Positions 1-13,334 of a DNA stretch of 64,000 nt are shown piece by piece (position 1 is the stretch's first letter; each line of letters begins with the position of its first letter). The notes below the pieces were generated by a model. That model ran no database searches, was not told where the DNA came from, and worked only from the letters and a program-made list of their open reading frames with translations. The stretch spans positions 7,999,898 through 8,063,897 of the forward strand of contig NC_049994.1 in the NCBI RefSeq assembly GCF_000003815.2, in the 5' to 3' direction. Origin of the DNA: Branchiostoma floridae. Taxonomy: Eukaryota; Chordata; Leptocardii; Amphioxiformes; Branchiostomatidae. A program made the position numbers and the translations under genes.

Positions 1-1309
1 GTCAGATGCCAATTTTCCTCCCTCTCTTCTATTTTCATGATGTCCTTTTTTTAAATCTATCATAAAAATGTCCAGGAATCAACAAATCAAATTGGTATAG
101 CCTTATCCTCTATCTATCACGCTATGCTACCACAGAAAGCCTGCGTCAAGTGCAATGCACAGAAATACAATTATCCTGTAATCCTAAGGCTCTTACAAGT
201 AGACGCCTGTCTCAAATACACAATAAAAAAACAGACACATCTGCTTTACATCAAGTTGTCTCCCTTTTGTTTGGACAGAGTTTATGTAGGTTTTAGCATA
301 ACATGTATTAAATGGGAACCACTACCTAGGAGAATATCATGTTACACTGGAAAATGATTTATCATAGTAGTTAGGACACACTAATTTGTTTTCTAGGTTG
401 TCAGATTTGAAAATAAGAATGGTTGAACAGGAAGATGCACATTAAAACAAAGTCAGGGGAAACATCTGTACCTTGGTCAGATTAATATTTTTTCTATAAC
501 TCTATTTTTGAAGTCTTTTAATTCTTTGCAAAGAATTGCCAGAGAACAAAGGAAATGAATTAATAATTGAGAAGCACGAAAAAAATTGCGTCATCCAACA
601 GATTTTTCTTGTTTCTTCTTCACTAGTTTGAAGCTTTTCTTCAAATCAAAACAGTTCATGATGAAAATGTGGGCATTTGTATCTAAAAGAAATACAGCTT
701 ACTTTATAGTCAATATCTGTATTCACTACTAGGAGATGGTCTTTGAACAAGTTATGTTATACAAAATAGTTAGACAGATGTTTTAGATAGGGATTTCAAA
801 CAGAACCCCATTAATGTCTAGTGCAGTCCATCCTAAGCTGGCTGTCAACTGAACTGCCTCCTCCTGATGACAGATTAGCACTTCTCTTAAGGCCACCACA
901 ATCAATATTCTTGTTTTTAAGACATTTCTAATGGTGAAATTGTAACAAGCATCATAAAGCAGAGAGGAAAACCTGAACATGATAGATAGATAGATAGATG
1001 TTTTATGTTTTAGTGCAACAATTACATCAGTGACAATGTATGGCAGTGTATTGATAAAAGAAGTTGTCTGTATTTACTTAAGAAAATTAACACGCCAAGG
1101 CATAAACCTGATTCTCTGGCTTTTGTTTTCATGATGTTTTTCCAGTTTAGCATATTTGTTTTTATTCCAATAACCAACAAATTATATTGGTGTGGCCTTA
1201 TCTCTCAGAACAAATCTAACACGACCATTACTGACTTCACCACGTAGAGCAGTAAATGCCCTGAAAATCCTCAGCACTCAACATCAAAGACCGTGCAGCA
1301 AGAAGGTCA
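1..1309. other. AT-rich non-coding stretch
   Basis: No gene is supported here. Open frames are short, AT-rich and lack splice-bounded coding character. A short GATA microsatellite lies at 981-999. Nothing else recognisable. Confidence 0.5.
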
Positions 1310-2220
1310 AAGAAGTGATCTAGAGAAGCCCCAGTGATGAGTGTATGAGAACTAACGGGTAATAACAGCAGTCATGATTTCAGAACCTTGGGCATCTCTG
1401 CCAAGTGGTTAAGCCTGTTGATATGAGACTGGGTGAAATTCTAATCACTGCAGCTGTTAGGATAATGACAGTAGTGATTTCAGCACTCTGGACAGCACCA
1501 CTACTGAATGGCAAGGCCTGTTGATATTAACCTAGATTAAACTCTGATTACCACAGCTGTTAGGATGACAACAGTACTGATTTCAGACTTTGGACAGCAC
1601 CACAACTACGTGGCAAGGCCTTTTGATTTTAACTTAGATTAAACTCTGATTACAACAGCTGTTATTAGTGTTAGCATGATTACAGTAGTGATTTCAATAC
1701 TCTGGACAGCACCACAACTAAGTGGCAAGACCTTTTGATATTAGCTTGGATTTAACTCTGATTACAGGAAGTATTACCAAGTGTTAGGTACTTATGGGTC
1801 TGTACTAGAATTTACATAGTTATGAATGTTTTAAAAAAAAGTTGGCATAGTGGTTCAAAGAAGTGATCTAGAGAAGCGCCAGAGATAAGTGTATGAGAAC
1901 TAATGGGTAATAACAGCAGTCATGATTTCAGAACCTTGGGCGTCTCTGCCAAGTGGATAAGCCTGTTGAAAAGAGACTGGGTGAAATTCTTATCATCGCA
2001 GCTCTTATAGTGATAACAGTAGTGATTTCAGAACTCCGGACAGCACCAAAACTAAGTGGCAAGGCCTTTTGATATTAACCTCGATTAAAATTTAATCACC
2101 ACAGCTGTAAGGATGACAACAGTACTGATTTCAAAACTTTGGACAGCACCACAACTACGTGGCAAGGCCTTTTGATATTAGCCTAGATTAAACTCCGATT
2201 ACATTAGGTATTACCAAGTG
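1310..2220. repeat. Tandem repeat with higher-order structure
   Basis: A roughly 100-bp unit, marked by the words GGACAGCACCAC and GTGGCAAGGCC followed by a TTTTGATATTA-type segment, recurs several times. A larger block beginning AGAAGTGATCTAGAGAAG at about 1311 starts again at about 1857, so the roughly 100-bp units sit inside a ~546-bp higher-order duplication. No coding potential is seen. Confidence 0.8.
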
Positions 2221-3069
2221 TTAAGTACTTATAGGTCTATACTAGAAGACTGCTATGAATGTTTAAAACAGATGGCCAAGTGGTCTTACTGGCCAAGCAT
2301 CCTTAAGTTTGTAAACCCTGCTTCTTCTACTGGGTCATTGTATGACTCAGGTAGAAGAGATGCTGTTATATTCTCTATATGTCATATGAGCCGTATCATC
2401 GTAAACCGATGGTAACGTCAGGCTCATGATTAATCTGATTTCTAAAAATATTGGGTGCCAAAGGTGGGAAGATACTTATGGACAGATGAATTAACTCTGA
2501 CAAGTCATGCGTCAACCTGCATGCAGTTCAAGCAATAACGCACCATGACTCAGACAAGGTTAAAGGAACACGTTGATACAATCTGTTTCTAGGAAGTTTC
2601 TTTTACAAGCTGGCAGTATTTTATGGCAATTCTTGGATCTCTCTTTGACTCAACTGGTAGCAACCTCACTGTTGACCTCCTGCTGACAATAATCAGTACA
2701 TAACTGTAAGACCATGGCTCAAAATAGGTTGGGGCGGCACACATCTTTTGGAAAGGACTTAGAAGGGGGGTCCCATGTTCGAGTAGCTGGTTCAAGGACA
2801 TTAAAGGAAACAGCTAGTAACCTCTCCCTGTAAAAATATACCCTGCTACTTAAAAAAGAAGGAAATATGCTGCTACAGATATATGTGCAACTAGGCACTA
2901 CAAAATGTGGTGCTTCTTTGATATGCAGTAATGATAAGTGAGAAAAGTCAGTGAATAATTTCATCAGTCGTCAGAGACCCTGTTTCATCTTTACATCCTA
3001 CTAACTTTTTAGGTAATGTCAACCTGCCTATCCCCATAGTCAATACATATTTTGCACCAAATAGTTAAT
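2221..3069. other. Non-coding, nothing recognised
   Basis: Only short open frames without coding signature. I see no repeat family or RNA gene. Confidence 0.4.
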
Positions 3070-3280
3070 GCTAGTTCACAACCATCCAAGGGGTAACCTA
3101 CATGTGTATCCGTTGTTTTAAAAACAGCATATTTAGGGACATCAAGTCACAGGTAGTGTTTTAAAACTGCAATGTTTTGAAAATGTTTCAATTTGAAACC
3201 GTCCATCAACTTGATATCCCTAAATACACTATTTTAAAAACAACGAATGTAGGTGACCCTGTGGATAAAGGTGAACTAGT
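3070..3280. mobile_element. Foldback MITE, family F1, copy A
   Basis: The element is an imperfect palindrome. Its left end reads GCTAGTTCAC and its right end GTGAACTAG, and the arms contain GTTGTTTTAAAAACA and TGTTTTTAAAACAAC-like stretches. The same family recurs at 10.49, 12.67 and 48.08 kb, each with the internal phrase AACCTATATCCGTTG or its complement. It is short, has no ORF, and is best read as a non-autonomous DNA transposon. Confidence 0.75.
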
Positions 3281-6200
3281 ATTTTATTAGCGTAAGAAAG
3301 TTGCCTAGTGAATGAAAAGGCAAAGCATCTTACTGTCCATAAAACGTAATACGATATATTTTGACAATTACAGGAAAAGACAGCACTTCGTAACATGAAC
3401 AAGCGCACTGCTATTTGAGGAGACATTTCATGGCTCTTCCCTTGCATTAAAGTCAAGGGCATGAAAGGTCAGATGTAATATACAGTGTTGTTGTGCTAAA
3501 AATACATCAGATTCTTTGAGTTGAACACATCATTCATATTGGCTGCCTTTTAATGGCAATAGTTTTGAATAAATTTTGTTTTTGATAGGTTTATCCTAAA
3601 GTAGGGCACAAACTTTGCATACTGCTGAGTTACAGAATTTTAAATAATATCATCTGTATCATTTTAAACCTAGAACAAGATATATCAAATTTCATTCAAG
3701 AATAAGGACTCAAAGAATAAAATGGTTGTTGCAGAACATTACCATACATCATGAATTGTACCATGTACAATTGTAGTGCAATATCTATCATCATCAATAT
3801 TTATATATGCATACATTAAATGGATTTCTTGGAATATCTACTCTCATATCAACTGTTCAAGCCCTAATTTTTTATCAAAGTGTGACTTTGTCACTTACAT
3901 GTCAGGTAAAACATTTCATGTTCTTTCAGGCAGCCAAGAAAAAGAAAAAAGTCTTGGGTCGTTTTTTCTAAGAACGGTGGGCTAACTGTATAGTGGAAAT
4001 CAACTCCCAATAATTCAAAGCGGCTACCCACTTGTCTTGAGATCAATAAATAAATAACAACTGACAAGACATTTTTTTCTTAGGCCTTATCACATGGAAG
4101 ATGGATTCAGAAGATGTTCCTGAAAAGAGTGTCTTTTATCATTGAGCCAGACACAAATGGTAGACATAAATATGGCACCATCTGGTAAAAGATTAATCTT
4201 CATAACTGTATAGATACTGATAGAGCTTGTGGTAGTCCGTTAAGAGATATATCTATATGAATATCATTGCTGAAAACCACTTTTTCTCTCTAGGCACTGT
4301 TTGCAAAACAGCTCACATCCGTAACTGTTATCTCTACTTGGTCCCAGCTGTTACAAAATGACCTGATCTAGTTTAACATAATTAAGCTTCACTAAAGTAA
4401 TGTTGTACAACAATCAAATTGCTGAGCCTTCAATGCTGCTACATGAAGATTTACCACTGCCATCAGGAGTCGTGGGAAGTCTATCTAAAAGGCTCTCATT
4501 TTGCCGGAGCCATTTATTGGGTGGCGCGGGAATGCGATAAATTCTCATCGCCCGCGTAGGGTGGATACGGCAGACTGATATCGGATTATAAGATTCACAA
4601 TCAGCGTTTGCTTTGTGCTGTTGGCATAAGAGGAATTGTGTCGATGCAAACTGAATACCGATACAAATACATAACTCTTGTTAAACTCTCTGAGAAAAAA
4701 AGGTTTTTACTTGTTTCTCATGTCAGCTATCAAAGTCTTGAGATTTTGATATCAGCCATTTAACATCTTGAGCCTTTTGGGGGGAAAATTAAGAATTCTT
4801 TTTTAAAAGAATCTCGAAATTTTTCCAAACAAATTTTGAATAATGAAGCATGAAGACTATCACTGGGGGTATTATGATCAATTCTGTCCTTTCCACAAAA
4901 TATCTGACACAAATATAAAATTTGAAAGTATACAGGCAATATTCCAAAACCTAATGCTTAGTCCAATTTTAATTTGCTTGGTGTTATGTACAGTCAGATC
5001 TGTATATTGAGTAACCATCTCAGCCTGCATAACAACCACCTCGTCATTGTGGCACTTTTCGTTGATCCCTCTAGTGTATTTTTCCCATGGACCGAGCATT
5101 ATTGAGAATTCTGTCCATAGTGGACCATGGTCTTCTGTGTCCATTTTATAGTCTGTCGGGTGATAACTATAAACAGTTCAGACTGAATGTGAATGCAGCT
5201 CTGGCGCTAAAGGCCCTTACATTGTAAAAACTGACCTTGAGTCTGAAAAGCTTTTAATATTTTCACTGACTCCATCTGAACTGACTCCATCTGATGCTAC
5301 CATTAGAATGCTATGAAAAACAGTACCAGAAGAATACCATGCCTTGATAGCATTATTCTAGTACTTTACTACTTGTTACCAGCTAGGCAACATGTAATAT
5401 TCTGTTCTGCTGAACCATACCCTAAATTTAAGTGTAATGCACTGTTTTAGGGCTGTGTTGGTGCAATGCTTTCAATTTTTATCCACCACTTAGGTGCCAT
5501 TTATAACAGGGAGCTAGCAAATCATGGCGGTATCTTTGTGCTTTGAAAACACAGGTTGCAAAAAAGCCAGGCGGACCTCTTGTGTGATTTTAGGTGAGGT
5601 ATAAAGCTATCATGGTTTAACATACACTTTTATCTAAGCAATACAAAAGCTGTTATCCTGCTATAGTTACAATATGGCAGACATTATCTTCCAACAGTGT
5701 TAATGGTTTAGGGCCCAGATAGCGGTAGATCATACGAACACAATCAGAGTGCATTCTAGGAATAGTAATGTATATACTGCACAATTCAGCTCTCTTGTAA
5801 AGCAGAGGCTGTCTTGAACCTTTTTTGTTGGTTGGTTCTGCTTTGTTGAAAATTCTGTGACATGAAGACTGTACAAAAACCTATGACAAAAGTGACAACA
5901 TCATTTCAGATTACAAACATTAAAATGTATCAGCCCACTACTGGCATTGCCATCATTCAACTTGAGAAAAAAAGACACTCATGAATGGACATTTGCTAAA
6001 AAAGAAATAAATTGCATACTTCGTAAAAAGATACTGCTGAGTTTCAAAGTACACGTCCTGTAATAGCCTTTGACCCCTTACTCCCAAAAAATCTAGGGTG
6101 GCATAATTTTTCCATATATAGTCGACAGGTGACCGGAGAAGCACAACATTCTTTTTCTTAGGTCGAACCACCACCAGTAAATCAGCACTATGGCCAGGTA

Positions 6201-6487
6201 CTGGCACTATCATTCAGCAACAATAACATTACTAATGGCAGTGACATACAGCTCTGTCTACCTTACGTGGCAATTTTTAGATTATGGATGGCCTCTGTGT
6301 TACATCTTTATGATATGTCGTATATCATGTGTCCAAACTCATTTGTAGCTATGACTACATTGATGATATATTTCCTGGAGTTGAACCATCAGTTTACATC
6401 AGCAATAAGAACATTAAAAAATGTCATGTCCCTAGAAATAACCCTGCATTTCACTGTTTAATCCAATTATAATGTGAAGAAAATATG
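3281..6487. other. Non-coding stretch with one GC-richer island
   Basis: No exon can be supported. A GC-richer unique island lies at about 4,480-4,640 (it includes GGGTGGCGCGGGAATGCGAT) inside otherwise AT-rich DNA; it could be a regulatory element. The rest shows nothing distinctive. Confidence 0.4.
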
Positions 6488-6760
6488 ACTTGACTAGTGG
6501 CTAAGCTAGCAAACACAATATTGAGAGGTCATAGATTTGATTCCTGGCATTACTAACTGGACATTTGATATTTGGAAAAGGCACTTATTATATACAACAT
6601 TCCTCACTCCACCCAGGTGTAAAAATGGGTACCTGACTTTGGTTAGGGAGTAATAGAGAGTAGAGGGAATGGAATGGGCTCTGCCTTTCGATACCCTATC
6701 CTAGACACAGGATAACATTCTACTGCGCCTAAGGCCTCAAAAAGGCTATGGGACATTTTA
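6488..6760 (+). mobile_element. tRNA-derived SINE, copy 1
   Basis: The head is tRNA-like: ACTAGTGGCTAAG matches an A box and TAGATTTGATTCCTGGC a decayed B box. The body carries the family core, AAAAGGCACTT, TTCCTCACTCCACCCAGGTG and TGGGTACC. Six other copies in the window share this body. Pol III-type retroposon, diverged. Confidence 0.7.
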
Positions 6761-8112
6761 TAGCATAAAGACTTTCTTTTGATTCTCGTAGATACATATT
6801 ATAAATCAAACGACAGAGTGAAGCTAGATTTATAAATAATGCAGTGACTCTTACAATGGATAAAAGACCACATTTTTCACTATAATTTCTTTTTGTTTAT
6901 TAATATTGAAACCATGGGAGGTTGATATTCTATGCAGCAATATGAACCCTGAATGAGCATAAAGCAAAGTTATTCAAAGTCATAAATGATTTTCTAATAT
7001 AATCTAGTGCAATGGAATTGGAAATATGATATTTTATTTAGCTTGAGTGCTGTTCATTTAACCTTCCTTTGGCTGTGAGCAGTTTTGCACACAGAATTTG
7101 TATTGTCTGAGGCAAACTTGGCAGTAAGAATGTTAAACACACCCAAATGTTCTATTCTATCAAGTCAGTTGTAGTAGCAATTTATTATACAACATCAAAG
7201 TAATAAACGCATAAAAGATGACATTCTTAACTCAGCAAGAGAAATCCATCCATTAGAGAAAAATCCAACAAAATACGTTATTTGACATATTCTTTTCTGC
7301 TTGGGAATATTATCTTGAACCCAAGAGAGAGTTTTCAAAAGCATAGCCTTTCATAAGGGCTTATCAAGCTACTTTTGCACAATGGATCTCTCCGTAGGGT
7401 ATTGGGTAAATGGTCTCCTGTTACAGTTTTGCAGGTACAGGTCATCGTTTGCATTTTGATGAGTTGCCCTTGAAAGCTATGCTGAATAATCTGTTTCATA
7501 TCGTTTCCTCCATTTGAGGCTGCCATGCTGAGAAATCAACAGCGTAGGCTTTTAGAATGTATCTGATTGTTCCTAGGAAAAAGGAACAATAAATAAAGCC
7601 TCACAGGGACATCAATATAGTGTTTTAAAGGGTGGTGTTCTTGGTGGATGGGAGGTCAAAATAGGGGCTTTTCGGTCACGATTTGAATCCAGTTGTCAGC
7701 ATGTGGAAATGGCTTGGTTAAGCTGTGTGTAAAAGGTTTGGACAAGCTGCTTCAGGGTTCGCTTTCCATCAATGTCATTGGATCATTCTTTCAGTGTCTA
7801 CATCTAAACAAGTATCTATATACATTTGTATATCACCTGAGTGGCAGCAAATGGCAGCTCACTACAGACCCTTGTGATTTAGCCCCGCCTGTTGTAAGCT
7901 CCTCACAATTCAATTCCTGGCTGCAAAGAGGTAGTAGTTGGCCCACCCAATAACAATATGGCAGTGTGAAATTTGTAAAAAAATTTGTAAAAAAAATGCT
8001 AACAAATGAAGTTCAGAAGCCTTTTTCAAGCCACAGGGGCAGTGGGTTGTTATGTCTGGGGCACGGTACTGGATGACAAAGCCCATCACTCTCTTTCCAT
8101 CACCTTTTACCT

Positions 8113-8265
8113 CCCTACTAAAGTCAAGCATCCATTTATACACCTGGGTAAAGTGACATGTAAAGTGCCTCTCCAAAGGACATGACGTTTGGGCAAAAAT
8201 GCCAGAAACAGAACCTATGACCTCTTGAACTCAATGTCCTCTAACCTAGCCACTGTGCCATTTGA
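8113..8265 (-). mobile_element. tRNA-derived SINE, copy 2
   Basis: Read on the minus strand it begins TGGCACAGTGGCTAGG (A-box-like), has a decayed B box around CATAGGTTCTGTTTCTGG, then the shared core GAGAGGCACTTTACATG and a truncated CACCTGGG... tail. Diverged and shorter than copy 1. Confidence 0.6.
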
Positions 8266-10031
8266 TGCCACAGTGAAATACCTGACCTTTGTGTTACCTT
8301 GTGTTACCACTGGATATTCTGTCAAAGATTTACAATTGACATTACAACCAGAGTCAATAGGCGTGCATTTGGGAGTGTGCCAATGTGTGCAGACCATCTT
8401 GAGGCCATGCCATGGATTTGGCATCATTTGCGGAACACTCATACGCCATTTACAACTTCTAAATCACACAAACACCCACATAAACACACCATAGACGATC
8501 CTAAAGTAGCCTCACTCCATAAAGTGTCACTTACACCTCATTCTTGACCAACTATAACACACAATGTGACCCTATCTTTCCTATGTAACTGTCTGTGGGA
8601 TATCTGGGAATGAATGCATGTTGACCAAACTTGGCAGCGTAATTCCCCGTTGAGTATCGTATTCTGGATGCGTTTTACAGTGCCAGGTGTCACGGCCTGT
8701 TACGCGGAGATGCCCGGGAGTCAGTCCCCCCGCTCGCAACACGGCATTCTTACGGAGCAACGGTTATCATCAGATGCAATCTTGATGGTATCTGCCCTTC
8801 ATAACTGTCTTGTTAGACCCTCGTTCCTGTTATTGCCCACTTAAGTATCGTTGGGTGGCAAAGGGCACGGCAGATTGGACTGCCAGCACATCTTGTGTGG
8901 TTGTGGATGTGGTGAGTGCAAACTGCAAAGAGATGCGCTCAACGTGCCCAGAAAATAAATCTAACCAAATGGTACAATAAGACTTCTGATTATACATGTA
9001 CAAGAAGTGTTAAATCTAACTTTTGATCTTTTCTTTTTGAAAAATTAGATGTCTTCAATACTTCCATTCAGGTAATTATCATAATCTTTATTCACAAATT
9101 CATGCCCAAAAGCTAAAAGCAAGTCAGAGGACACACACAAATACCATAAAGTAAAAAAAAAAAGTACAAAATGTGCAGTCTAAATATCTATCTGCATGTT
9201 TCTACATACATTCCTGACTTTACTGATATTAGGCTAAAATACTGCAGTATAAAACTAGTAAATAGGGAAAGAAAAAATGCTACTAAGATCATGTTCTTCC
9301 TTATATCATCTTATTGCTTTTTATTTTTTCAAGCCTTTTCTACCTTTTGGGCTAAACATATAGATATAAATGAAAATGACAAGTCTCCATGTGTTATAGT
9401 ATTTCTGAGCAAATAAAAGGCTAAATCATTACAATCATGACTGTTCAAAAGACTCAATTACACCAGTATCTTTTCTTAACCCACAACCTAATAGGCACCT
9501 CCTAACCCTTTGAATTCTCTTACAGCCAAACTTTCAGTACCATGAACAGAATCCGTTCACGTCATTCCCTTATCTTGGCTCTGGGCCCAGCTTTTTTTTC
9601 CCCAGTCTGAAATCCGATGCTGGTCCGGCTCTAGCGTCAAACTACAGCGGAGATCTTATCGACTTTTCCTGCACACGCAATCATCTGTCAAGGACGGGAA
9701 GGCTAAGAAGCAATCCTGCAGTCATCAGCCATGTTTGGCTGGAGGGTATACGGGGTGATTAAAAATATACTACAGTTTTCCTTACGAGCAACACTTATCA
9801 TTGGGTGTGACAGATACAGACGTAATCAAGAAAGAGGCATTTACGGGTAATTACTTACCTCCATGAAAAATTGAGGTATAGTTTAGGGCGTGTCTGTGTG
9901 CGTGTCTGTTTGTGTTTCTGGATTTTGTAGTCAGCATAACTTTAGAGCCTCTGGATGGCTTGTATGTGGGTAGGTCTTGGGAAGATGAAGGTTAAGGTCA
10001 ATGTTGGGCCCCCTAATGGCTTCCTAAAACC
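8266..10031. other. Non-coding stretch with two GC-richer islands
   Basis: Two GC-richer unique islands stand out, about 8,590-8,960 and 9,520-9,765. The second is open for 78 codons on the plus strand after a good acceptor (TTCTCTTACAG ending at 9525), but no ATG, partner exon or known motif was found. I do not call a gene. Confidence 0.4.
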
Positions 10032-10345
10032 AAGGGCACAACCCGCCATACGTGCAAATACGTGCTGTCTATGTGCCAAAACGTCCGCAATCTTTTTGGC
10101 ACCGTAAATGGTAAGTACGGCCTCCGTACAAACTCGAAGGGAATCCAACAAATTTTGGAGCACGCAGACACGCCGTAGAACATCACATGCAGGCAAAACT
10201 TTGTGTGACATCTGGCTGCGGATTCATCCCCCGTACGTGCCAGTACGGGCAATGTGCCTGCCCTGTACAGCCTGAACATTTTTAGATATATAAGGCGGAC
10301 GTGGCCTCCAAAAATCAAATTGCACGTACGGTGGGTTGTACCCTT
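10032..10345. mobile_element. TIR element (MITE) with CGTACG-type palindromes
   Basis: The ends are ~26-bp imperfect terminal inverted repeats: AAGGGCACAACCCGCC at the left and its near-complement GGTGGGTTGTACCCTT at the right. The interior holds short palindromes around CCGTACGTGCCAGTACGGG. Two long minus-strand open frames run through it, but they follow the repeat and are not genes. Confidence 0.75.
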
Positions 10346-10486
10346 AGCTTTAAGTATTGCAGCAGAAAAATATTATTTTTATATCTTTTAACCTGGCCTT
10401 GCTATATGTATGGTTTTGATTTATTTTTGTGGCAAAGAGCTTGTAATGTGAGGAAGAATTAGTGTAGGTTCGGGCCTCCTAGCTTG

Positions 10487-10700
10487 CTAACGCTAGCTTA
10501 CGTGCACAATTATCCGTGGGGTAACCTATATCCGTTGTTTTTAAGAATAGGGTATTCAGATCGAGTTGTCAACTCCACAGACAGTTGTTTCAAACTGCAA
10601 TATGTTCAAGATATTGCAATTGATATCCGTATATTCCCAGGTTTAGATGCAATGGATATAGGTTGTCCCATATATACAGTTGATCTACGTGTAGTGTTAA
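10487..10700. mobile_element. Foldback MITE, family F1, copy C (degenerate)
   Basis: It contains GTAACCTATATCCGTTGTTT at the left and AATGGATATAGGTTGTCC at the right in opposite orientation, the hallmark of family F1. Its ends are eroded compared with copies at 3.07 and 12.67 kb. Confidence 0.6.
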
Positions 10701-11003
10701 ATGTGACGTTATGTGTTCACTTTTGTCCTACGATTTGGACACCTGTCATAACTGAAAGCTTGCATGACATCTTGTCAAGGCATAAAATAATGGATTAATA
10801 CCTTATTACAATTTACAGCCTCTGTCGACCAATTAGACGAAGGGATTCAAATTCAATATGATGTTGACGCAAGATAGAAGTTTGACCTCCTGTTCCTCAG
10901 GAATGTCCCTTCCTACGATTCCGACACACAAACTTTATAAGAATCGATTGACTTGCTGATAATAAGATTGTACTGTAATGGCAGGATTAGCCTAGAGCAA
11001 ATG

Positions 11004-11690
11004 TAGGGCTTGAAATAATTTTATCCCAAACATGCACCAGACAAACTTTACCTGCAACATTCTGTTTCTTTTCCTTTAAGGCCACGCCAATGACATAAGA
11101 CGGTTCTTGGATTTTTCAAAATTGAAACAATAACACAAAAACTGAGCTCTAATACATTGTTGAGTTTCAGGCAGTGACTATACTTGTAGTGAAATGTAGT
11201 TTTCCCTAAAAGGCTCCCAACTGTTTGTCCAGTACAGGTAGACATAAGGTACACCTGCACAGCTCCAATTTTATCTGCAATAATCCATATATGCCCAGTA
11301 AATGGACCAGTGCAGGTAAGGTGCAGGTAGACATTAGAAATACTGGTACACCTGCACAGCTCCAATTTTACCTGCATTGACCTGTACATACCCAGTGCAT
11401 TGACCAGTACAGGTTAGGTGCAGGTAGACATCAGAAATACCTGCACAGCTCCAATTTTACCTGCACACTTATATATCCTGTATATGCACCAGTGCAGTTT
11501 AGGTGCAGGTAGCCATAAGAAATACTCTGGTATACAATACCTGCACAGCTTTTTACTTGCACTAACCAGTACATACCCAGTTCATGGACCAGTGCAGGTT
11601 GGTGCAGGTAGACATCAGAAATACCTGCACAATTGTAACTATCATTCTAACTGCACTATCCTGCATATGCAGGCGGCATTTTGAGCCCTG
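11004..11690. mobile_element. TIR element, family H1 (hAT-like ends), long copy with internal tandem repeats
   Basis: The left end TAGGGCTTGAAATA and right end TTTGAGCCCTG are versions of the terminal repeat seen intact at 28.3 kb (CAGGGCTCGAAAT / ATTTCGAGCCCTG). The interior is 4-5 tandem ~110-bp units built from GGTGCAGGTAGACATCAGAA and ACCTGCACAGCTCCAATTTT. Ends of CAGGG type suggest a non-autonomous hAT-like transposon; this is inference, as no transposase is present. Confidence 0.7.
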
Positions 11691-12672
11691 GAACATAAAA
11701 GTAACAAAATTTTATCCCGATCCCTTTATTATGAGTGAAGATTAAGAATCAGAGAGCAAGAAAAAGATCTAATAAAGTTGTGTAACGTTATCATTTTCTC
11801 AGAAGATTCAGTTAGAAAAATTGATTTCCTGCTTTAATACTAGTGCAGTAGTGTTGCCAACTTCTACTGTTGAATGTAGATATTGTTGTAGCTAACATGT
11901 TCAAAGTTAACTCACTAGAATAGCAATACTACAAATAGATTTTGTCTCATTATTTTATTTAACATAAATTAAATCATGATTCCATCAGCTATCAAAAATA
12001 TTGCAAAATTAACCCATTTATAAGAAACGTTTAATCATTCATACCATCTAGACCAGTTTTGTCTTCTTTCAAATCCTGTAATGCTGTATTTTAATTGGAC
12101 TCCAAATAACTGCCATCTTTCAAAATAACAAGTATATGTGCTGCACTCTATCAACAAAGCTGTTCTGTGTCAAAAGGCATTTTTCCTGGTTGGCCATGAA
12201 TAATTAAACGCTGGTAACCCAAGATGACAAAAAACAGTGATACTATTTTGATGAACAGATTTTGGCTCATCTAAAAGATTTGGAACTTATCAGATAATAG
12301 CAAATGAAATGAATTATCTAAAACACTAAATGTAAATGTATCTTTCTATAGAAATTATTTTTCTGTTTCAAGTAACATGTTTTGTTTGTATACCCTGAGT
12401 TACTTAGTAATACATAATATATGTTATAACCTTTTATATATTTTCTTAATGTATACTTGAATTGAAGTGTTCTATGCAGATTTGGTCTCCTTAAAAACAA
12501 TTTGACTAAATTCACTGGAGCTATCCAACTTTTTGAAAACCTAATAAATAAATAGATACAGCAAAGCAATTGCAAGTCATCTACATAACCCATAAACTAA
12601 CAGAATAACACTTCAAACTTCAAGTGCAACTCCGATATTCCAATGTCAAGGAGTAAACTTTAAGTCAGATGC
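11691..12672. other. AT-rich non-coding stretch
   Basis: No exon, repeat family or RNA gene is recognised. Confidence 0.4.
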
Positions 12673-12885
12673 ACTAACGTTAGTTCACCTTTACCCACAG
12701 AGTAACCTATATCCATTGTTTTTAAAAACAATGTAATTAGGAATATTCAGTTGACGGCGGTTTCAAGCTGCAAGATTTTCAAAAACCTGCAGTTTGAAAC
12801 CATGGCCCGTCAACTTGATATTCCTAAAAACCCTTTAAAAACAACGGATATAGGTTACCCCACAAACAAAGGTGGGCTAGAGTTA
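12673..12885. mobile_element. Foldback MITE, family F1, copy B
   Basis: Best-preserved copy of the family. The arms are AGTAACCTATATCCATTG...TTTTTAAAAACA and the complementary TTTAAAAACAACGGATATAGG; termini are CTAACGTTAGTTCACC and GGTGGGCTAGAGTTA. About 210 bp long, without ORF. Confidence 0.8.
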
Positions 12886-13334
12886 CATTGAGCCATCAAA
12901 TCAGTCTAGTGTGTGGGAAGTGTTCCCTGTATGGTATTGATCGTACAATTAGCTTATCGATAGGGAACATCTGGACCGCAGCAATTACATGTCATAATTG
13001 TTTTCATATAAGAGAATATGTCATACAAGTCACAAACATGGGCCAAATTATGGCAAAATAGAAAATCCAGTCTATACACCAATTTCAATTGAAACTGTTC
13101 CATTCTTTCAACACAAACTACAATTTGAGTTGAATTCTCACTATTCAAAAGTATCCCATTCCATGAAGTCTATTGGAGACTGCATCTTGAAAGCTAACTG
13201 TCCGAATAGGTAATCATGGGAATTACTTGAATGCATACCAGAACAGACCTGTTGTCTAGACCACAGAGCCTTAATTGTACTTTAAAACCTGATTTTTTCT
13301 TTGTACAGTATATAATCATCTGTATCTGTCTGTA

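Noticed and set aside
7420-7530. Minus-strand exon starting MAASNGGNDMKQ
   Set aside because: The acceptor is fair, but phase does not fit the 16.8-kb first exon, the donor is weak and no partner was found.
9049-9085. Mini-exon between an AG and a GT around ATGTCTTCAATACTTC
   Set aside because: Weak acceptor and donor, no in-phase partner; expected by chance.
9942-10318. Two overlapping minus-strand frames of about 90-100 codons
   Set aside because: They follow a TIR element with palindromic content and have no domain or splice context.
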